DNA of 64,000 nucleotides from Numida meleagris (lineage: Eukaryota; Chordata; Aves; Galliformes; Numididae), in NCBI RefSeq assembly GCF_002078875.1, contig NC_034410.1, forward strand, positions 84,097,506 through 84,161,505. Reading direction: 5' to 3'. The notes below the pieces were generated by a model. That model made no database searches. It was given only the letters and a program-made list of their open reading frames with translations, and was not told where the DNA came from. Position numbers and translations under genes: made by a program. Of the stretch, positions 1-13,500 are shown piece after piece. The first letter of the stretch is position 1. Each line of letters starts with the position of its first letter.

Positions 1-639
1 CTATTGCTATGGCTTTACATATGGAAAGTGGCTTAAAAGATATTTTCAAACATGATAACTATTGTGGCAATCTGATGAACAAAAACAGAAGTCAAAACGG
101 AAGACTTATGTGGCTATATTTGAGATACTGGGAACTAGCTATTGAATTACAGAAGTTCAAGAGGGTAGAAAATGTAATGTTAGGAAAACGATAGGGGAAG
201 TAATGGTGATTTATGCAATCTACCATGAAGAATAGGGACAACCACAGCTGTAGTCTGAAGCTGCTAAATTCTCTTCCTGCATTTCAATTTCTGCTCTTCA
301 TTGCATTCGTATCTGCATGGGACGTGCAGCGTTGTTTAACAACAGATGCTCCAGTGAGCTGTGCATGCTCTAAAACTGCGTGTTTGCATATCTCTGTATT
401 ACACTGCAGTCTGTAGTACAAGCTTCAGTAGGAATCAGAAGCAGCAAAACAATTCGATTTAGAGTCATTTTCCCAGCTGAAGGTCATAGTCCATCAAGAG
501 AAGTGCAATTTTTCTCCCTTAAGTGGATGATCACATCATGCTCCGTATCCCTGATGTTCTGCATGGTGTCTCAACGCTGTCTTTCTCTTTTCAGCAGAAC
601 TTTGGAAGAAACCATGATTGAGTAAGGTGCTTGTTATAT

Positions 640-704
640 AACATGTGTGCGTGCATACATACATTTATATAAATATATATGTATGTTTGTGTACATATAT
701 ATTA
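640..704. repeat. AT/GT-rich simple repeat
   Basis: Degenerate mix of CATA, TATG and TA units with no coding potential. Confidence 0.6.
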
Positions 705-3700
705 GAAGGGAATAGTATGATTATGTTTCATATTAACCAGTCTTGCATTGTCTTCCAGACTTAAAATACAAATAGGACTTTATGAACAAAACATCCAAAA
801 GATGGTAATTAAAGTAACATGTAAAGAAACTGATTAAAGTCACGTTGGAGTTGGGGAGACATGCTTGAATATTAAATAGTATACAGACTTGCAGTTATAT
901 TCTCACCATACATTACTAATGTTAAAAATACTTACGTTTTTCTCTCAGTGAAAGTTTTAGTTGTAACCCAACAGTGTGCCTCCACTATAGACATTACTGT
1001 ACTGCTGCCTCTGCATCCCAGTACACTTGGTACATCTTTAGCTTCCAGGAACCACAACAGTCATTGCACCTGCCTCTACTGCTTGTACAGGCTCTGTTTG
1101 TTCTCAGATAGGAGCCTAAATGCAGCCTGGGCACTGGTAGCCACCCTTCCCCTTTCCATCTGTCTCTGTGCTCCCAGACCTGAAGTGCACTTTTCCACAG
1201 CTCTTAAATTTTGAGTTTACAGTTCACCCTTTCATATCCACATGGCTGTGAAAGCCTTCAGATGTACAAGCTTTGTAAGATTTAAAAAGAGGGCATTTTA
1301 CTTTTATTACCACAATAAATGGATCCAGATTAAATAATAATAACAAAACATGGCATTTCCGTGCTTGAAATGCCTTAAAACTTTGTTCTTTGGCCAACGG
1401 AGAAAATAGGAGCCAGCTTCAGTTTTAAAAGCCCCATGTATGTCGGAGTGTACTTCTTTTTTTCCTTCTCCTTTCTAATCCAGTATTAGAGCCCAAAAGG
1501 GAAGCATTTACCCTTTTGTTTATAATGTCGATCTCTGTTACTTGACTTGTGTTGTTAGGCTGTTGGTTCTTTAGCTAGCATTTCTTTATTAACCGCGGAA
1601 TGTTCGCTCTAGGCGATTAGCTGTTGCATAGCCCAAAAACAATCCAGCTCAGTGGATGCCCATCCAAGTTTTAACAGAGACCTCCAGCAGATGCAGAGTT
1701 TTCTCTTACTACTGCTTCTCGGTTTCATTTTAGTCAGGAACACAAGACAGAAGATAAATCTTCTGAAGTAATGTATACAGCCTATTTCAGTTACTAAGCA
1801 AAAAGAACATGGAGCAAAATTCTTAAGCACGTTTGTTTCCCAAATATTCTGTTTTCCATCTGTGTTTTTGCTCACCTTTGTGGTGTAAATCATATTGTTG
1901 TATTGATGTATGAGCTTCTTATGGGCTGTTCTTTTTTTATTTTATTTTTAAATAAAGTTTAAATGATTAATCAAGGGGAAAAAAAGACATACCATCACAG
2001 TCGTCATTATCTGGATGCCAACCAAGCTTTTGCAGATTGCACCATGAGAATGTGAGTTAGTACTCTTGCGTGACAACCCTAGCCAAGCTGTTGGAGCTGA
2101 CCACATGTACATGCCCTAAGTGCCCAGCAGAACGGATTTGTTTAAACAATTTAACTTCTGTATAATTCCTTCAGGGTGTGAAAAATGTGACCACACAGCT
2201 GTCGTGTGTTTCATATGTACATCCAAGCAGTTACAGCAACACAGCTGGCAAACAGTAGACAGTGAATCGATGCCAATACATTCAAGACTCACATCTTGTA
2301 GTGAGTATTAAGTAGTTCTTAATATTAAAAGTTGAAATGCTATGCTTTTTCAGTTTTTTCATAGTTTACGTCCTTGACATCAACTCAGAATTTTTAAAGA
2401 AAATGAAATCAAGAGCATAAAATACTTTTTTTCAGTATAAACGAATGAGCTGAAATGTCATATGTCTGATCTTACATGGTTGGATGCAATGTAATGTTGG
2501 ATATTCATTCTCACTTCTTTAGAAGTATCAGCTATTTGTACAATTGAGTGTGGAACTATTGTTCATGGACGATTGCAGATCAGTGTGTTAAGAGTGTATT
2601 AAGATCAGGGTGTTTATTTCAGGAAGATTTTTTGAAGAGTGTAACTGGTTTAGAAGTACCAGACCTATTATTTTCTACCAAAACTCACGTTTCTTAGTGT
2701 GTTGTGTATTTTTGAAACATTCCCCCTTCGTAAATTGTTATATTGAAAAATCTATCATGAACTTTACCTTGCCCAGCAACTGTTGTTCTGGATTGGTGAT
2801 TTGTTTGAAAATGCCCATATATATTTATGTAGAAAGAAAGAATAATTTGTTTTCAAATATGTAATGGTGTTTTTTTTTTAATATTATGAAAGTACTCACC
2901 ACTCGTGTTAAACAAGCAAACCACAATAATGAATAATAGAAATCCTGACATCTTTCTTCGCTGTTTTGTTCCTTGGGTGGGGTGGGTTGGGAGGAGTGGA
3001 ATTTGCTATTTTATGTCAACTTTCTAAGCACACTTCACAATTTGAAGGTTGCGTAAGTTGCCTAGTTTTCAAACAGGCACTCAGAAAGTGTTTTTCTTAA
3101 GGAAAAGCATCATTAAATACTTGAGACCACCCATATTAACTAAAGATAAGTGATTACAGATGACCACCGCACTGTGTGTAAATGAATAGATGCTATCTAG
3201 ATGTTGTGATATGCTGCCTAACCACCCGGTGTGAAGGATCCAGTGCACCACTAGGGATTTTATAAGCAGTCCCTGGGGAAAGATCAAGGAATTGAGCAAA
3301 GCTTTTGCATCATTCTAAATTGTCAATAGAAACTGTTCCAGCCTACAAAGGACGTAGGACTGTCTTCTGTTTATAGTCGTGTTTAATAGTTTGGTCTAGA
3401 AATCCAATTTCCCCCATGTGCATTACTCTTTGCAAAAAAAGCATTACTGATAAAGTACCCCTGAAAGTGCTAGCTACTGTAATGGATACTAATGGGAGCA
3501 GTCAAGCACCTGAAAGTAAATGCTGCCTCTGAAAACAGAACCTGAGGAAGAGACTGAGGCATGCAAAGGGACCGTGAGACACACTGTGGTTGCCACTCAT
3601 TGTCACGCACTCTGAACAGCCCTGTGCTCCAGGCTGATTTCACCAGAACTACCCAGCTGCTGCAAAACCTCTCCTTCACCCTTCTTACAAGCGCTCCTGC

Positions 3701-3798
3701 AGGTTTGTCTTTCTTAAGACACTTTGCTTCTGAACAGGATTTACACAATACAAACAAAATCCTCAGCTAAAGCAGTTGGTGCTTCATGTTATTAAATG

Positions 3799-3859
3799 NN
3801 NNNNNNNNNNNNNNNNNNNNNNNNNNNNNNNNNNNNNNNNNNNNNNNNNNNNNNNNNNN
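3799..3859. other. Assembly gap (61 N)
   Basis: Run of N with no sequence; the true length may differ from 61. Confidence 0.99.
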
Positions 3860-5814
3860 TGTCAGCAGCCTGAGCAGAAACCCTCTGTTTTTATAAACTC
3901 TGAAACTTCGTAGTCAGATCTTTCTGCTCCAAATGCAACTAGAGCATGATAATAAGAAAGATGAGAAGTAATGCAGTTTTTGGTGACCAAGTCAGAATGA
4001 ATTTTTCTGCACCAAAACAGGTTTTGTGGTAAACCTCTGTGTTAAGATGACATGCAGGGCTGTAGTTCAGCAATATCCCAGTAACTCACTGTATACCATA
4101 GCAACAGCACCGTAAAGGTTTTCTGAATGGGCTGCCTGTGGAAATCATTATGTATGACACCCTACCTCTGTTATGTTCCCAATAACCTTAAATGGAGTTT
4201 CAGTGAGCTCAGTGTTGTTTCTCCTTTGTGGTGATATAAAATGACTTCCCTTCCATCCAGGAAAGTTTACAAATGCATGAAAAGAGATTTAGTCTCCAAA
4301 ACGTACTGAATTTCTCCAAAACCTTCAAGGTATCCCCGTGTGAACTCCTGTGGTGCTGATGATGGCAATGTGTGAGCACACACAGGAATTCAGTCATGCC
4401 AGTTGAGGAGCTGTGCCTTTTGTCTGCTTACCAGGTAGGGTTTGAGAACAACAGAGCATAAAACTTAGACCAAGTTAAAGATCTACAGAATATTTCTTGA
4501 TGTGGCAAACTCTATAACCACCTGCTGTTGAATATTACCCCTAAAACTAAGTGATAGAAACATTTTGCCTGCATAACTTGTGTACTGATAAGATCGTTAG
4601 AGTCCCTTATGCTGGGGATTTTGAGTATCCTGCTGTACTTGGGGCTCAGTACGCCTTCATTGTATATCTGGTCAAGGATTTTGCCCATTGGTAGCTCACA
4701 AAAGTATTCCTTGTTTTCTCTGCATGTTTTTACAGAAGGTCCAGACTTTGCCAGGGACAGATTGTCAGAGAGAGCATTTTGTTTAACTTCCAAATGTTCT
4801 TCATCTCTTTTATCTTCCCCATCTCACACTTCCACATAAGAATCCCATGCTCTAGGCATCCTGCTGTACAGTTACCTCTCTCTTTACATTTCTGTCTTTT
4901 CCTGTTTGAGGCTCACCACACAACCTCTGCTTTGCACAATCCTCCACTTCATTATCCTCAGTATCTGAGTCAGGTTTTATTTTTGCCCTGGGTGATGGCA
5001 GCTGAAGGAGAAGGAGGAGCAGGTGCTAAGCCACCATCTCTTGGCTCTCATTTTGGATGCTTACCACCACAGGAATATCTAGATGTGGAGAGACGCCCTT
5101 CATAGATGAGGTTTCTCCACCTTGAAGGTTGTTTCGCAGGAGGAGCATGACATTGCTCTGTTGGGAAGATGGTGAACATGCCACAAGCATGTTCAAAGGA
5201 AGTGAGATAGTATCAGTGGGGTCTTGGGAGAAATTTTTCTGCTGGTAATCTCTTTCCTAAGACCTGCCAAGGACACTTTCTAGAGACTTCTCATCTGTTC
5301 ATGAATGGAGGCATTTTGAAAGAGAGAAGGAAAACATACTGCTAACAATGGATAACCTACAGGATAGCTCTGGAGCTGCAAAGCACCAGAACTTCTCAGA
5401 TGAACAGCTGCAAAAATGTTACCACATAGAAGGGTTAAATTAACACTTCTTTCTCTGCTTTGTTCTGTTTTTGTTTCTGTTTGTTGTAGTGATGTCACCT
5501 TGACTGGTGACTGGAAATCACTGCATCCAGGTGCACCAAAACACCGCTCAGCCTGGGAATGGGGAAGCAGGCAACCTGATTATTCTGCAGTTTCTACCAC
5601 AAAAGCATGGATATGTGCTCATCATACCAGCAGTCTATGACTCTTCACCTCTTCACAGGCATGCACAGACGTATATATTCTTTCCATGAGACATACAGAT
5701 GCAGGTGACCAAGAGTTAAATGACCAAAACTATACAAAGAGGAATGTGATTACTGTACATGTTGCTTTAAGAAATACAAGCTGACTGAAAAGAGTTTAAT
5801 TAATACTGATGAGA

Positions 5815-5999
5815 CAAGAGTGGTCAGGCCCTGGAGCAGACTGCCCAGTGAGGTGGAGTCACATTCCCTGGAGATAGTTAAGGAAATGGTGGTTGTAGAA
5901 CTTGTGGACATGGTTAGTGGGTAATATTGGTGGTAGGTGGACGGTTGGACTAGATGATCTTAGAGGTCCTTTCCAACCTTAATGATATTGTGATTCATA
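5815..5999 (+). mobile_element. CR1 LINE 3' fragment
   Basis: Truncated 3' end: runs from TGGTCAGGCCCTGGAGCAG through TTGGACTAGATGATCTTAG and CTTTCCAACC to a terminal TTGTGATTCAT. The 5' truncation is typical of CR1. Confidence 0.9.
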
Positions 6000-6860
6000 C
6001 TAATATTTGCTACAATAATAAAAAAGGTCAGAAGATGAAATGCATTATGATAGTATTGGATATTGTAAAGCAAAATTAGAGAGCAAACTTGGTGTTTATG
6101 ATTAATTGCCTTTAGCAGCAATGCTCTGTAATCATCACTCTCAAAACATTTGAAGAGTTACAGACTTATCCTATGTCATGCTAAGGACAATAGAATCAAA
6201 AGAAATGAACATGCTGTATTTCATTCCTGAAACTATGTCAGAATGCAAACCTCTTACATTGCTCTCTGTTTCTCTCAGTGGCTTTGAAGTAAAGGAATGT
6301 TTGATTTTTAAAGAACACAATTGCTTTCTTGTCCTGGTTATCCTTATTCTCCACTCACAGCACCCATCCAGGTGCCCTGGCTGGCTCCAGCAGTTGCTTC
6401 AGTTGGTGGATTCAATTCATTCACAGAGGTGATGAGAGTCCTCTCAGTGGGGATGGTTTTCTGCAGGGTTAGTGAGTTGTGCTGTCCCAGGAGTGCTGTC
6501 ACCAAGTGAGGCCTGTGCAAGGTCAGAAGCAGGAGAAGCTGCTGGGTGGTCGACCTGGGAGGGGTGTCAGGCCCCACCTGCACCTCAGGAGAAGGGGGCC
6601 AACCAAAACCATCTGTGTCACTTGGGCTATGCCTGCTGAAAATAGCCCTCTGCTTTCACCAGACACACTGGCCACTACCAGGCTACCACAGGAGCTGGAC
6701 GTGTTGGATGCTGCCAGGAGCCCCTTACACCATGCCTGGATCTGTCCCCACAGAAGGAAGAAGGCTGCCTCTTCCTTACTGTTGTACTGATCTGTGTCTC
6801 TGGTATCCTTCTGCAACTCCTTTCCTCTCATACTTTTTCCTAAGGGCTTAATTGTACTGC

Positions 6861-7090
6861 AAGGTGAAAGACATCTTCAGGTTGGATTTCAGGAAAAGGT
6901 TCTTCACCAGGGTGTGGTGGCATGGCACAGTCTCGCCAGGGCAGGGGTCGTGGCCCCAAGCTGCCGGAGTTCAAGAAGTATATGGATAATGCTCTCAGCC
7001 GTATGGTCTGATTTTTGGGTAGCGCTGTGTGGAGCTAGAAGCTGGACTCCTTGTGGGTACCTTCCAACTTGGGATATTCTGTGATTCTAC
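6861..7090 (+). mobile_element. CR1 LINE 3' fragment, diverged
   Basis: AGGAAAAGGTTCTTCACCAG, then a tail with GGTACCTTCCAAC and a terminal TTCTGTGATTCT. More diverged from the other copies; sequence from about 6340 may belong to it but is not clear. Confidence 0.75.
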
Positions 7091-7587
7091 AATCTAAGGA
7101 AAGTCCTGCATAATTCTAACAATAAATTAATTGCAGAGCAAAGGAAAAGGCCCTGATGAATAAGCAAATGACTATGTGTCGCTGGCTCTGTGTGGCAGTG
7201 CGCAGCCTTGTGCTGCAATTAGTGTGAATTAACTTGAGAAATCTTGCCTTACAATGCGTCGAGGAACAAGCCATCACAGCAAAGTGTGTCCGATGCGTGG
7301 TACGTTGTTTGCTCCAATCCACAGGGTGGCAATGTAGGCAGCCCCTTGGCGAGCCGCAGCTGGTGGCAGTGCTGCTGCAGGTCCTGCACAGAGGCACACC
7401 ATTAGCTGTGAAGTTACATCGATGAAGAAAGTCGAGGTAGATGCTATATCAGCATATCTGCTTCTGCAAATGCATGGGAAAACAGATGTTTAATAACTAA
7501 CAGCCACTGGAGCCTGGCATTACCAAAGTAAGAGAAACTCCTCTGGAAATTTGGGTTAATGCAGTAGAATGAAATCTGAAATGTATT

Positions 7588-7730
7588 AGAATCATAGAAT
7601 CATAGAATAAGCAAGGTTGGAAAAGACCTACAAGATCATCCAGTCCAACCATCCACCTACCACCAATATAACCCCACTAAACCGCGTCTCTCAACAAAAC
7701 GTCTAAACATTTCTTCAACACCTCCTTGGA
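7588..7730 (-). mobile_element. CR1 LINE 3' fragment
   Basis: Reverse orientation: begins AGAATCATAGAATCATAGAA, then GGTTGGAAAAGACC and the CATCCACCTACCACCAATAT stretch (the complement of the plus-oriented copies). Confidence 0.9.
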
Positions 7731-8878
7731 TCCTGATAAAAACTCCTGCATACATGAAACTTAGAGAGAAATTTTCATATCATCTGAACATTTCGTGTCA
7801 TTTATTTCATATCCTGTCAGTTTACCCTCCAGTGATTTGATCCCAATGGAAGCTATGATTGTGCTATATCAGCTGGCACTGCGCTGAAGGAGAGCCATGA
7901 TATTTTAGGATTAATCAATTCTATACAGAATCTTGATTACCAAGGTTTTATAATTACATAGCATCATTAACTTGTAGCTACGAGACAAATTGCTTGGACA
8001 CCATATAATTATAATCTGATTCAAATATTGAAAGAGGTTCTATGTATGAATTTAGAGCTCTAGAACTAAAGCCTACAAGCCAGAGAAAGTAGAAATATTA
8101 TGAAATAAATCAGAAGAAGATGTCTGCTTTTCCTGATTGCCTTCTGCCCGTTATTTATTACTATCTCATGTTTCCTACAGTGTGAATGCTGGGATTGTCT
8201 CCTTCTGATTCGAGCAGAATAATAACCCAGATGAGCCTGCAGCTCCTGGAGCATTCCGTTTCTTGCTGTTTGTCCAAAAGGTAATTGTTTTTCTCTGGGA
8301 CTGGAAATTGGGGAGCTGCAGTTTGGAAATTCTCTACTGTCACTTTTAAATGAAAGTTGATTTTTCTGTATAAGGGAAGCACAGTAAAGATAGCCTTTTT
8401 GATATCTATAAAGCAGTTGCCACTTTACCACAACTGCGTGTATTAGCTGAACTAAATAGGAGATATAGAGTGAACAAAGAAAGAAGTAAATATCTGATGA
8501 TGATGGTAAACTGTGCTGAAAGTAGAAATGATGATCTAGGGGAATGTTACCGGTGCATTACCTCAAGGATCAGCTGAGAAACAGATCTTTTGTCACTCTT
8601 CTACTAATGACCAAGGACAACAATAGTAGCATGTTAATGAAATGCTCATGACACAAGCTCAGAAGTATCAAAAATACTGGAAAAGTAGAGTATCATTCAG
8701 GAATAACACAGAGTAATGGAGTTGCATGAACTGGGCTAAATTTAAAAGACATTTTGGGTAACTTAGAAAAAGGTATTCTGCTGCAATCTAAGAACTACAT
8801 AAAGAGAAGAAAAGCTTTGATCCAGTGGTAATCAGGAGACAGCTAATCTGAAAAACTGACAAGATCATGAAAAAGGCA

Positions 8879-8897
8879 GATATCACTAGGTGATATC
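8879..8897. repeat. 19-bp perfect palindrome with 3-bp centre
   Basis: GATATCAC-TAG-GTGATATC; it overlaps a 13-bp tandem duplication of TGATATCACTAGG-like sequence. Confidence 0.6.
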
Positions 8898-10108
8898 ACT
8901 AGGCAGATTAATAGAGATATTTCAAGTAAAGTTAAGGAAATAGTAGTGTCTGATTACAAGGCACAGGGAAAATCCTGGGCTGCTCTATATGGTTTTAGTT
9001 TTTCATGTCAAGGATGAAGAATTTTTTTGTAATTTCTCTGTTTGAGATATAATGGAGAACCTTTTTGCAGGGAAGAAACTAATCACCTTGCTATATCTAG
9101 CCTAGCAAAAGTAATGCTGAGGGCGTTCAAATGTAGGGATCAGGTCCATACTGCACCTATGGCTCTCACAAGTACAAATGAATAGGAGCTGTTCTCAACT
9201 TTAATACAACTGGAAATCAAATTTCTTAGAAACAAGAAATAGAGCAAAGCTCACTTCTTTAAAACAGAAAGCAGACAGATTCTAGATCAGTCTTAAAGTA
9301 ACAGGGATTTAAATCAATTTTAATTGACATGTTGCAAGGGGATGTATTTGTTTACTTTGGAAGGGACTGGACATAGAAGATCCCTTCTAGTTCTTTACAC
9401 TGACCACCCTGTAGGGCTTAGCTGACAAAATTCTCATGACATATACTATACTGTGTTAGATATTGTATGTAGTTTTCTGCAGCAGCTACTTACCTTCTGA
9501 TAATAGTGAGGAACAGAGTTGTGTTGTTATAATTGTACTGAGAGGATGAGGATACAAGTGGTATCGGTGATATTCGCTAGCCAGTGTTTCTCTTTTCTTT
9601 CTGACCAGCATATCACAGGGCCGTTGAAAAGGTGAAGGGATCTTTGATTCCTGTCCATTTACAAGATGTTCTAAACTTGTTCTGTAGTGATTAGAGACAT
9701 CAGGGTAAGTAGAAAATTCTTATAATCGTAAAGGTTAGACTTTATAATCCTTTTCATTCTCCATCCTTTCTGTCTGAGCATTTAACAGAATATCTCTTGC
9801 AGAGAAGGAAGAACATGCTTCAGTAATTATCATGAAATATACCATTTTGTAAGCATATTCTGTGGGAAACTGAATGTGGTGATGATTCACAAGTTTATCT
9901 TCACAATAAAAAAAAGTATGAAGTCTCCACTGGCTTGCAAGGCCAGTGGAATCACTTTACTCTGTATTTGTTAGGGTTATATATGTATTTAAGTGAGTTT
10001 AAACAGGGGAGTGGCAATGACCTTATAGGCGATTACAGTTTATAGCCAAATTATCTCCCGAATTACATTAACTGAAATCAATGCCTTATACTAGATGAAC
10101 AGACTGTT

Positions 10109-10260
10109 CCATAAAACCTTGGCAGATAAAGCATTAATAAGTGTTGGAGCTGACTTGGTCAATCGGATGATTTGCTGACGCTTCTTTTTACCACAGGTCT
10201 GCAGTTTCAAGTTTAGTGCCAAAGGTTCACTACATATAGCTGAAGACAGCAAATAGATGG
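10109..10260 (+). promoter_or_regulatory. Putative SLC6A19 proximal promoter
   Basis: Within 240 bp of the ATG are a CDX-like CCATAAAACC (10109-10118), a GATA-like AGATAA (10124-10129), a DR1/HNF4-like GTGCCAAAGGTTCA (10216-10229) and a weak TATA-like ACATATA just after it. HNF4A and CDX2 are known drivers of enterocyte genes, and SLC6A19 is an enterocyte/proximal tubule gene. Motif matches by eye only; the transcription start is unknown. Confidence 0.3.
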
Positions 10261-10344
10261 TCTCTTTTTGTGCAGATTTCTAACTAGCTGCCTGTTTCAC
10301 AAACTCCTTGCCGTGGGAGGTTTTTCAGGCAGGAAATTTAAAAC

Positions 10345-10546
10345 ATGGTGAAGTTACAGCTACCCAATCCTGGCCTGGAGGACAGGATACCTTCCCTCAC
10401 AGAACTTGAGGTCCTTGAGAAAGAAGAGGCAGACTCCAGACCTAAATGGGACAACAAGGCTCAATACATGCTGACATGTGTAGGGTTTTGTGTTGGCTTA
10501 GGAAACGTGTGGCGGTTTCCGTATCTCTGCCAGAGCCATGGAGGAG
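10345..10546 (+). CDS. SLC6A19: SLC6A19 coding exon 1
   Basis: ATG start through TM1, ending phase 1 after HisGlyGly+G, then the donor GTATG. Holds the cytosolic N-tail, the KWDNK motif (residues 34-38) and the TM1 Na+/substrate loop GLGN (51-54), followed by Arg57. ATG 10345 is chosen because the tail aligns residue for residue with human B0AT1. Confidence 0.96.
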
Positions 10547-13500
10547 GTATGTCTTTAATATATCTTAACTAACACTGCGTATAAGCTAGGTTTAAACTCA
10601 CTTTTGGAAACAAATAGCGGGATACTTTGGTTAGAACAGGTCAGTTCCTATAGAGACAGTGATGGTCTTCTCTAGAAGACTGTCTGATGGAGAAGGTTAT
10701 TTCACAGGTTGTAAACATCCACTGAAGTCACATTGGTGACAAGCGAAAAAGGACTGCTTTTATTTTGAGACGTGCGATTGATGCAATCAGCCTTGCATTG
10801 TCATGTAAGCAGTGTGTTTTCTCAATTTAAAACTCTAACCAGGATCCTAAATGATCTTTCCATAATAGGGTTTTCACTGGTTTTGGACTGATCTGTGTAT
10901 TGGCTGTAGTGTCAGTGTGCAAATGACTTATGATATCGGCAGTAATAGCATGAAAGTAGTTGACATTTTTGTTAGAAGTTAGTGTTCTTAAGTCATTCAA
11001 ATTCCAAATATATGTTGTTTACCATTTAATTTTCTGTAACTCCTTAGGGTTCAAGTTAGGACTAAATGACCATATCGTAAAAAATTTATTTCCCTGATTT
11101 GCTGTTAGTTCTTAAAGATGACCTTAAGCTGGACCATTGCTTAAATATTATATGACAACGTTAATATCACATTGTATCTACTTTCCCTCTCAAACAGCAT
11201 TACATGTTTAGATTTGCCTCAAACCTGATTTTTCTTTAGGGAAGAAATACGTAACTTATTTCAGATGAAAAGCTGAATTCGAGACAAATGTAGGTATGCT
11301 GACAGAGAAACTCATTTGCATATGTTCCTCACATCTACTGCTCTAGCAAGTGATAGATTTGGGGCAGCTCAGCAGCAGCTTGCTTATTGAGTCGAGCTGT
11401 CAAGTTGGGACTGATGCATACAACCATACTTCAGCACCAGGAGCCTGTCATGCCCTCCAGAGTTTTCTGAAAGACTATTCTGACCACTATCTTCTTGCCA
11501 TCTGCATTGCACTCCGGGATATGAGTAAAGTGTTTGTTCCTTTGGAGAATTTGATCCTGAAGGAAAAAGGAGTAAACATGTGGCTTAAAGATCCATATTT
11601 TGAAGTAATTTTCATTAAACGTACATAGAGAGATATTAAAGAACTGATCTTCCTAGTTGGAGGAGGGACCAAGGAACGCTTTGTCGGGAGTTACTGATAT
11701 AAACTCAGGGGCATTTGGCTACAGATTATTCAGATGACTTGCTTGCAAGAGTGAATGTTTTTATTACTAAGATTTTTTTTAACAAACATTGACTGGCTTT
11801 TAGGGCTTACAGAGTGAGGTGAAGGTCATTTGCAGCATTGCCAGCTCTTCTAACAAAAAAGTTACACGTTGGACAAGAAGAGTCATAACCCTCATTCTGT
11901 GTGTGATCGAATTAGTTACGCAGCTTTTTCCAAGTTAACCCAGACAAAGCACACGCTCCTTGCAGGTTGTCTAGGAATTACACTAATCCAGCACCTGTGA
12001 CAGTTTTTACCATATTGCAGCACTTCACTGCTATATGAGGAGAAGGTACATCTCAGCCTGGACCAAGATTTCTCCTTAGGAGGTTCAGTGTTCAAACAAC
12101 GGTAGCACAGTCCCCTCAGGCACTCTCGTTCCTGTTCCCCATGGAAAGCTCCCAAATGCATTAAGAGCAAGGCAAGAACCCACTACCTGAAACATGGACT
12201 GCTGGATGTCATGCATCTTGTTCAGTGCCATCTGCAGGGTGCTCAGATCTGCTGAGGCTCTGGTGCCTCAGACATTGGCAGCAGGCAGTGTGTGAGGGAA
12301 GGCATAAATAGAAGAGAAAGAGGATAAGAACAAGTCCAAAGTCATCATGGAACCATAGGTTATCCCATAAAGTACATGCAGAATCAAGGTTGTGTAGGTT
12401 ACCTCATGAAGATACTTTCTGAGTGGCTGGAATTGCAATTTTAGCTTCTTTGTTTTTAAAATACAAGTTACATGGATTACAGTTTGGAGCCATTTAGCAC
12501 TGGTGAGGTCTGCTAGCAAGGCTGTACAATTTAAGCAAGGACTCTTCAGGATTAAGTTGGATGTCCATCTAGTTTGTGAATCAGCATTTGTACATTTTAT
12601 ATTCCTCATGAAACATAAATGGAGTATTATTGAAGGTGGATTTTTTTTTTGTGAAAAATTGCCTTTGTTGGAGGTACATTGGAAGACTATGTTAGATAGA
12701 CAACTCTTATTTTCAAATGTTTGTGTTTAAATACATAATTATTTGAGGGCTGCCTCTTCCTTCACACAAAACAGTGGTCACATTTTAACTACATCCAAAC
12801 ATACAAAAAGAAACTGATGCTTACATAATTTACTTTTGTTGCTGTAGATTATAAGTTTGTATTTTAAAAAATGAAATATTTACTACAGTAAAAAATAGTA
12901 CAGTAGAGCATATTCCATCTTTTCAAAAATAATTTGAGTCTTAAAATCTGTAAAATACATCATTAACACTGGCAAACTAGATTTCAATAAACACATGATG
13001 TGAAAGCTACAGTGTTTGCCCCAGTGCTTTCACTCGTGTAATGAGATTGAAACTTCCTCTCATTTGATTGCTATCTCTGACATTACACATAGCTTTTGTT
13101 TAATCATTATTGAGCAACGTCATTTAATCAACTGTTAAACACTTTTGTTTCATCCCTGATGAGTATTATAAGAAAGAGGATGTACATTTAATGTTTAATC
13201 CATCAATAAAAATAAGTCTTTAGGTCTACATCCTGCGTATGTCTCTAGTAAACATTGCCACTTTTTCATCTGCATGCGTGACACACCGAATGAAGTGATG
13301 ACAAAGACACCAGCAGTCAATGCAGGGTAGCTTCCTCTCTGGGACTGGTACTCGAACTACTGCTGAGCATTCAGGATATGATAATGTAAATATCTCCGTC
13401 TGAAATTTGTCTGTGTTCCCTTTTCTGTGAATGCCATTTTTTTTTTCAGTTTTACATTAGAAAATCTTAGATTACGCTCTACAGATGCTCAAATGTTTGT

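Larger units (their letters stand above)
1..10108. other. Intergenic region upstream of SLC6A19
   Basis: No gene recognised: open frames are short, on both strands, and without family signatures. It holds a CA/TA-rich microsatellite near 640-704, the assembly gap at 3799-3859 and three CR1 tails between 5.8 and 7.7 kb. In human the next gene upstream is SLC12A7; none of it is seen here. Confidence 0.6.

Noticed and set aside
11350..11628. 92-codon open frame in SLC6A19 intron 1 as an extra exon
   Set aside because: It begins with GTG, has no SLC6 similarity, and the exon 1 to exon 2 join is already in frame.
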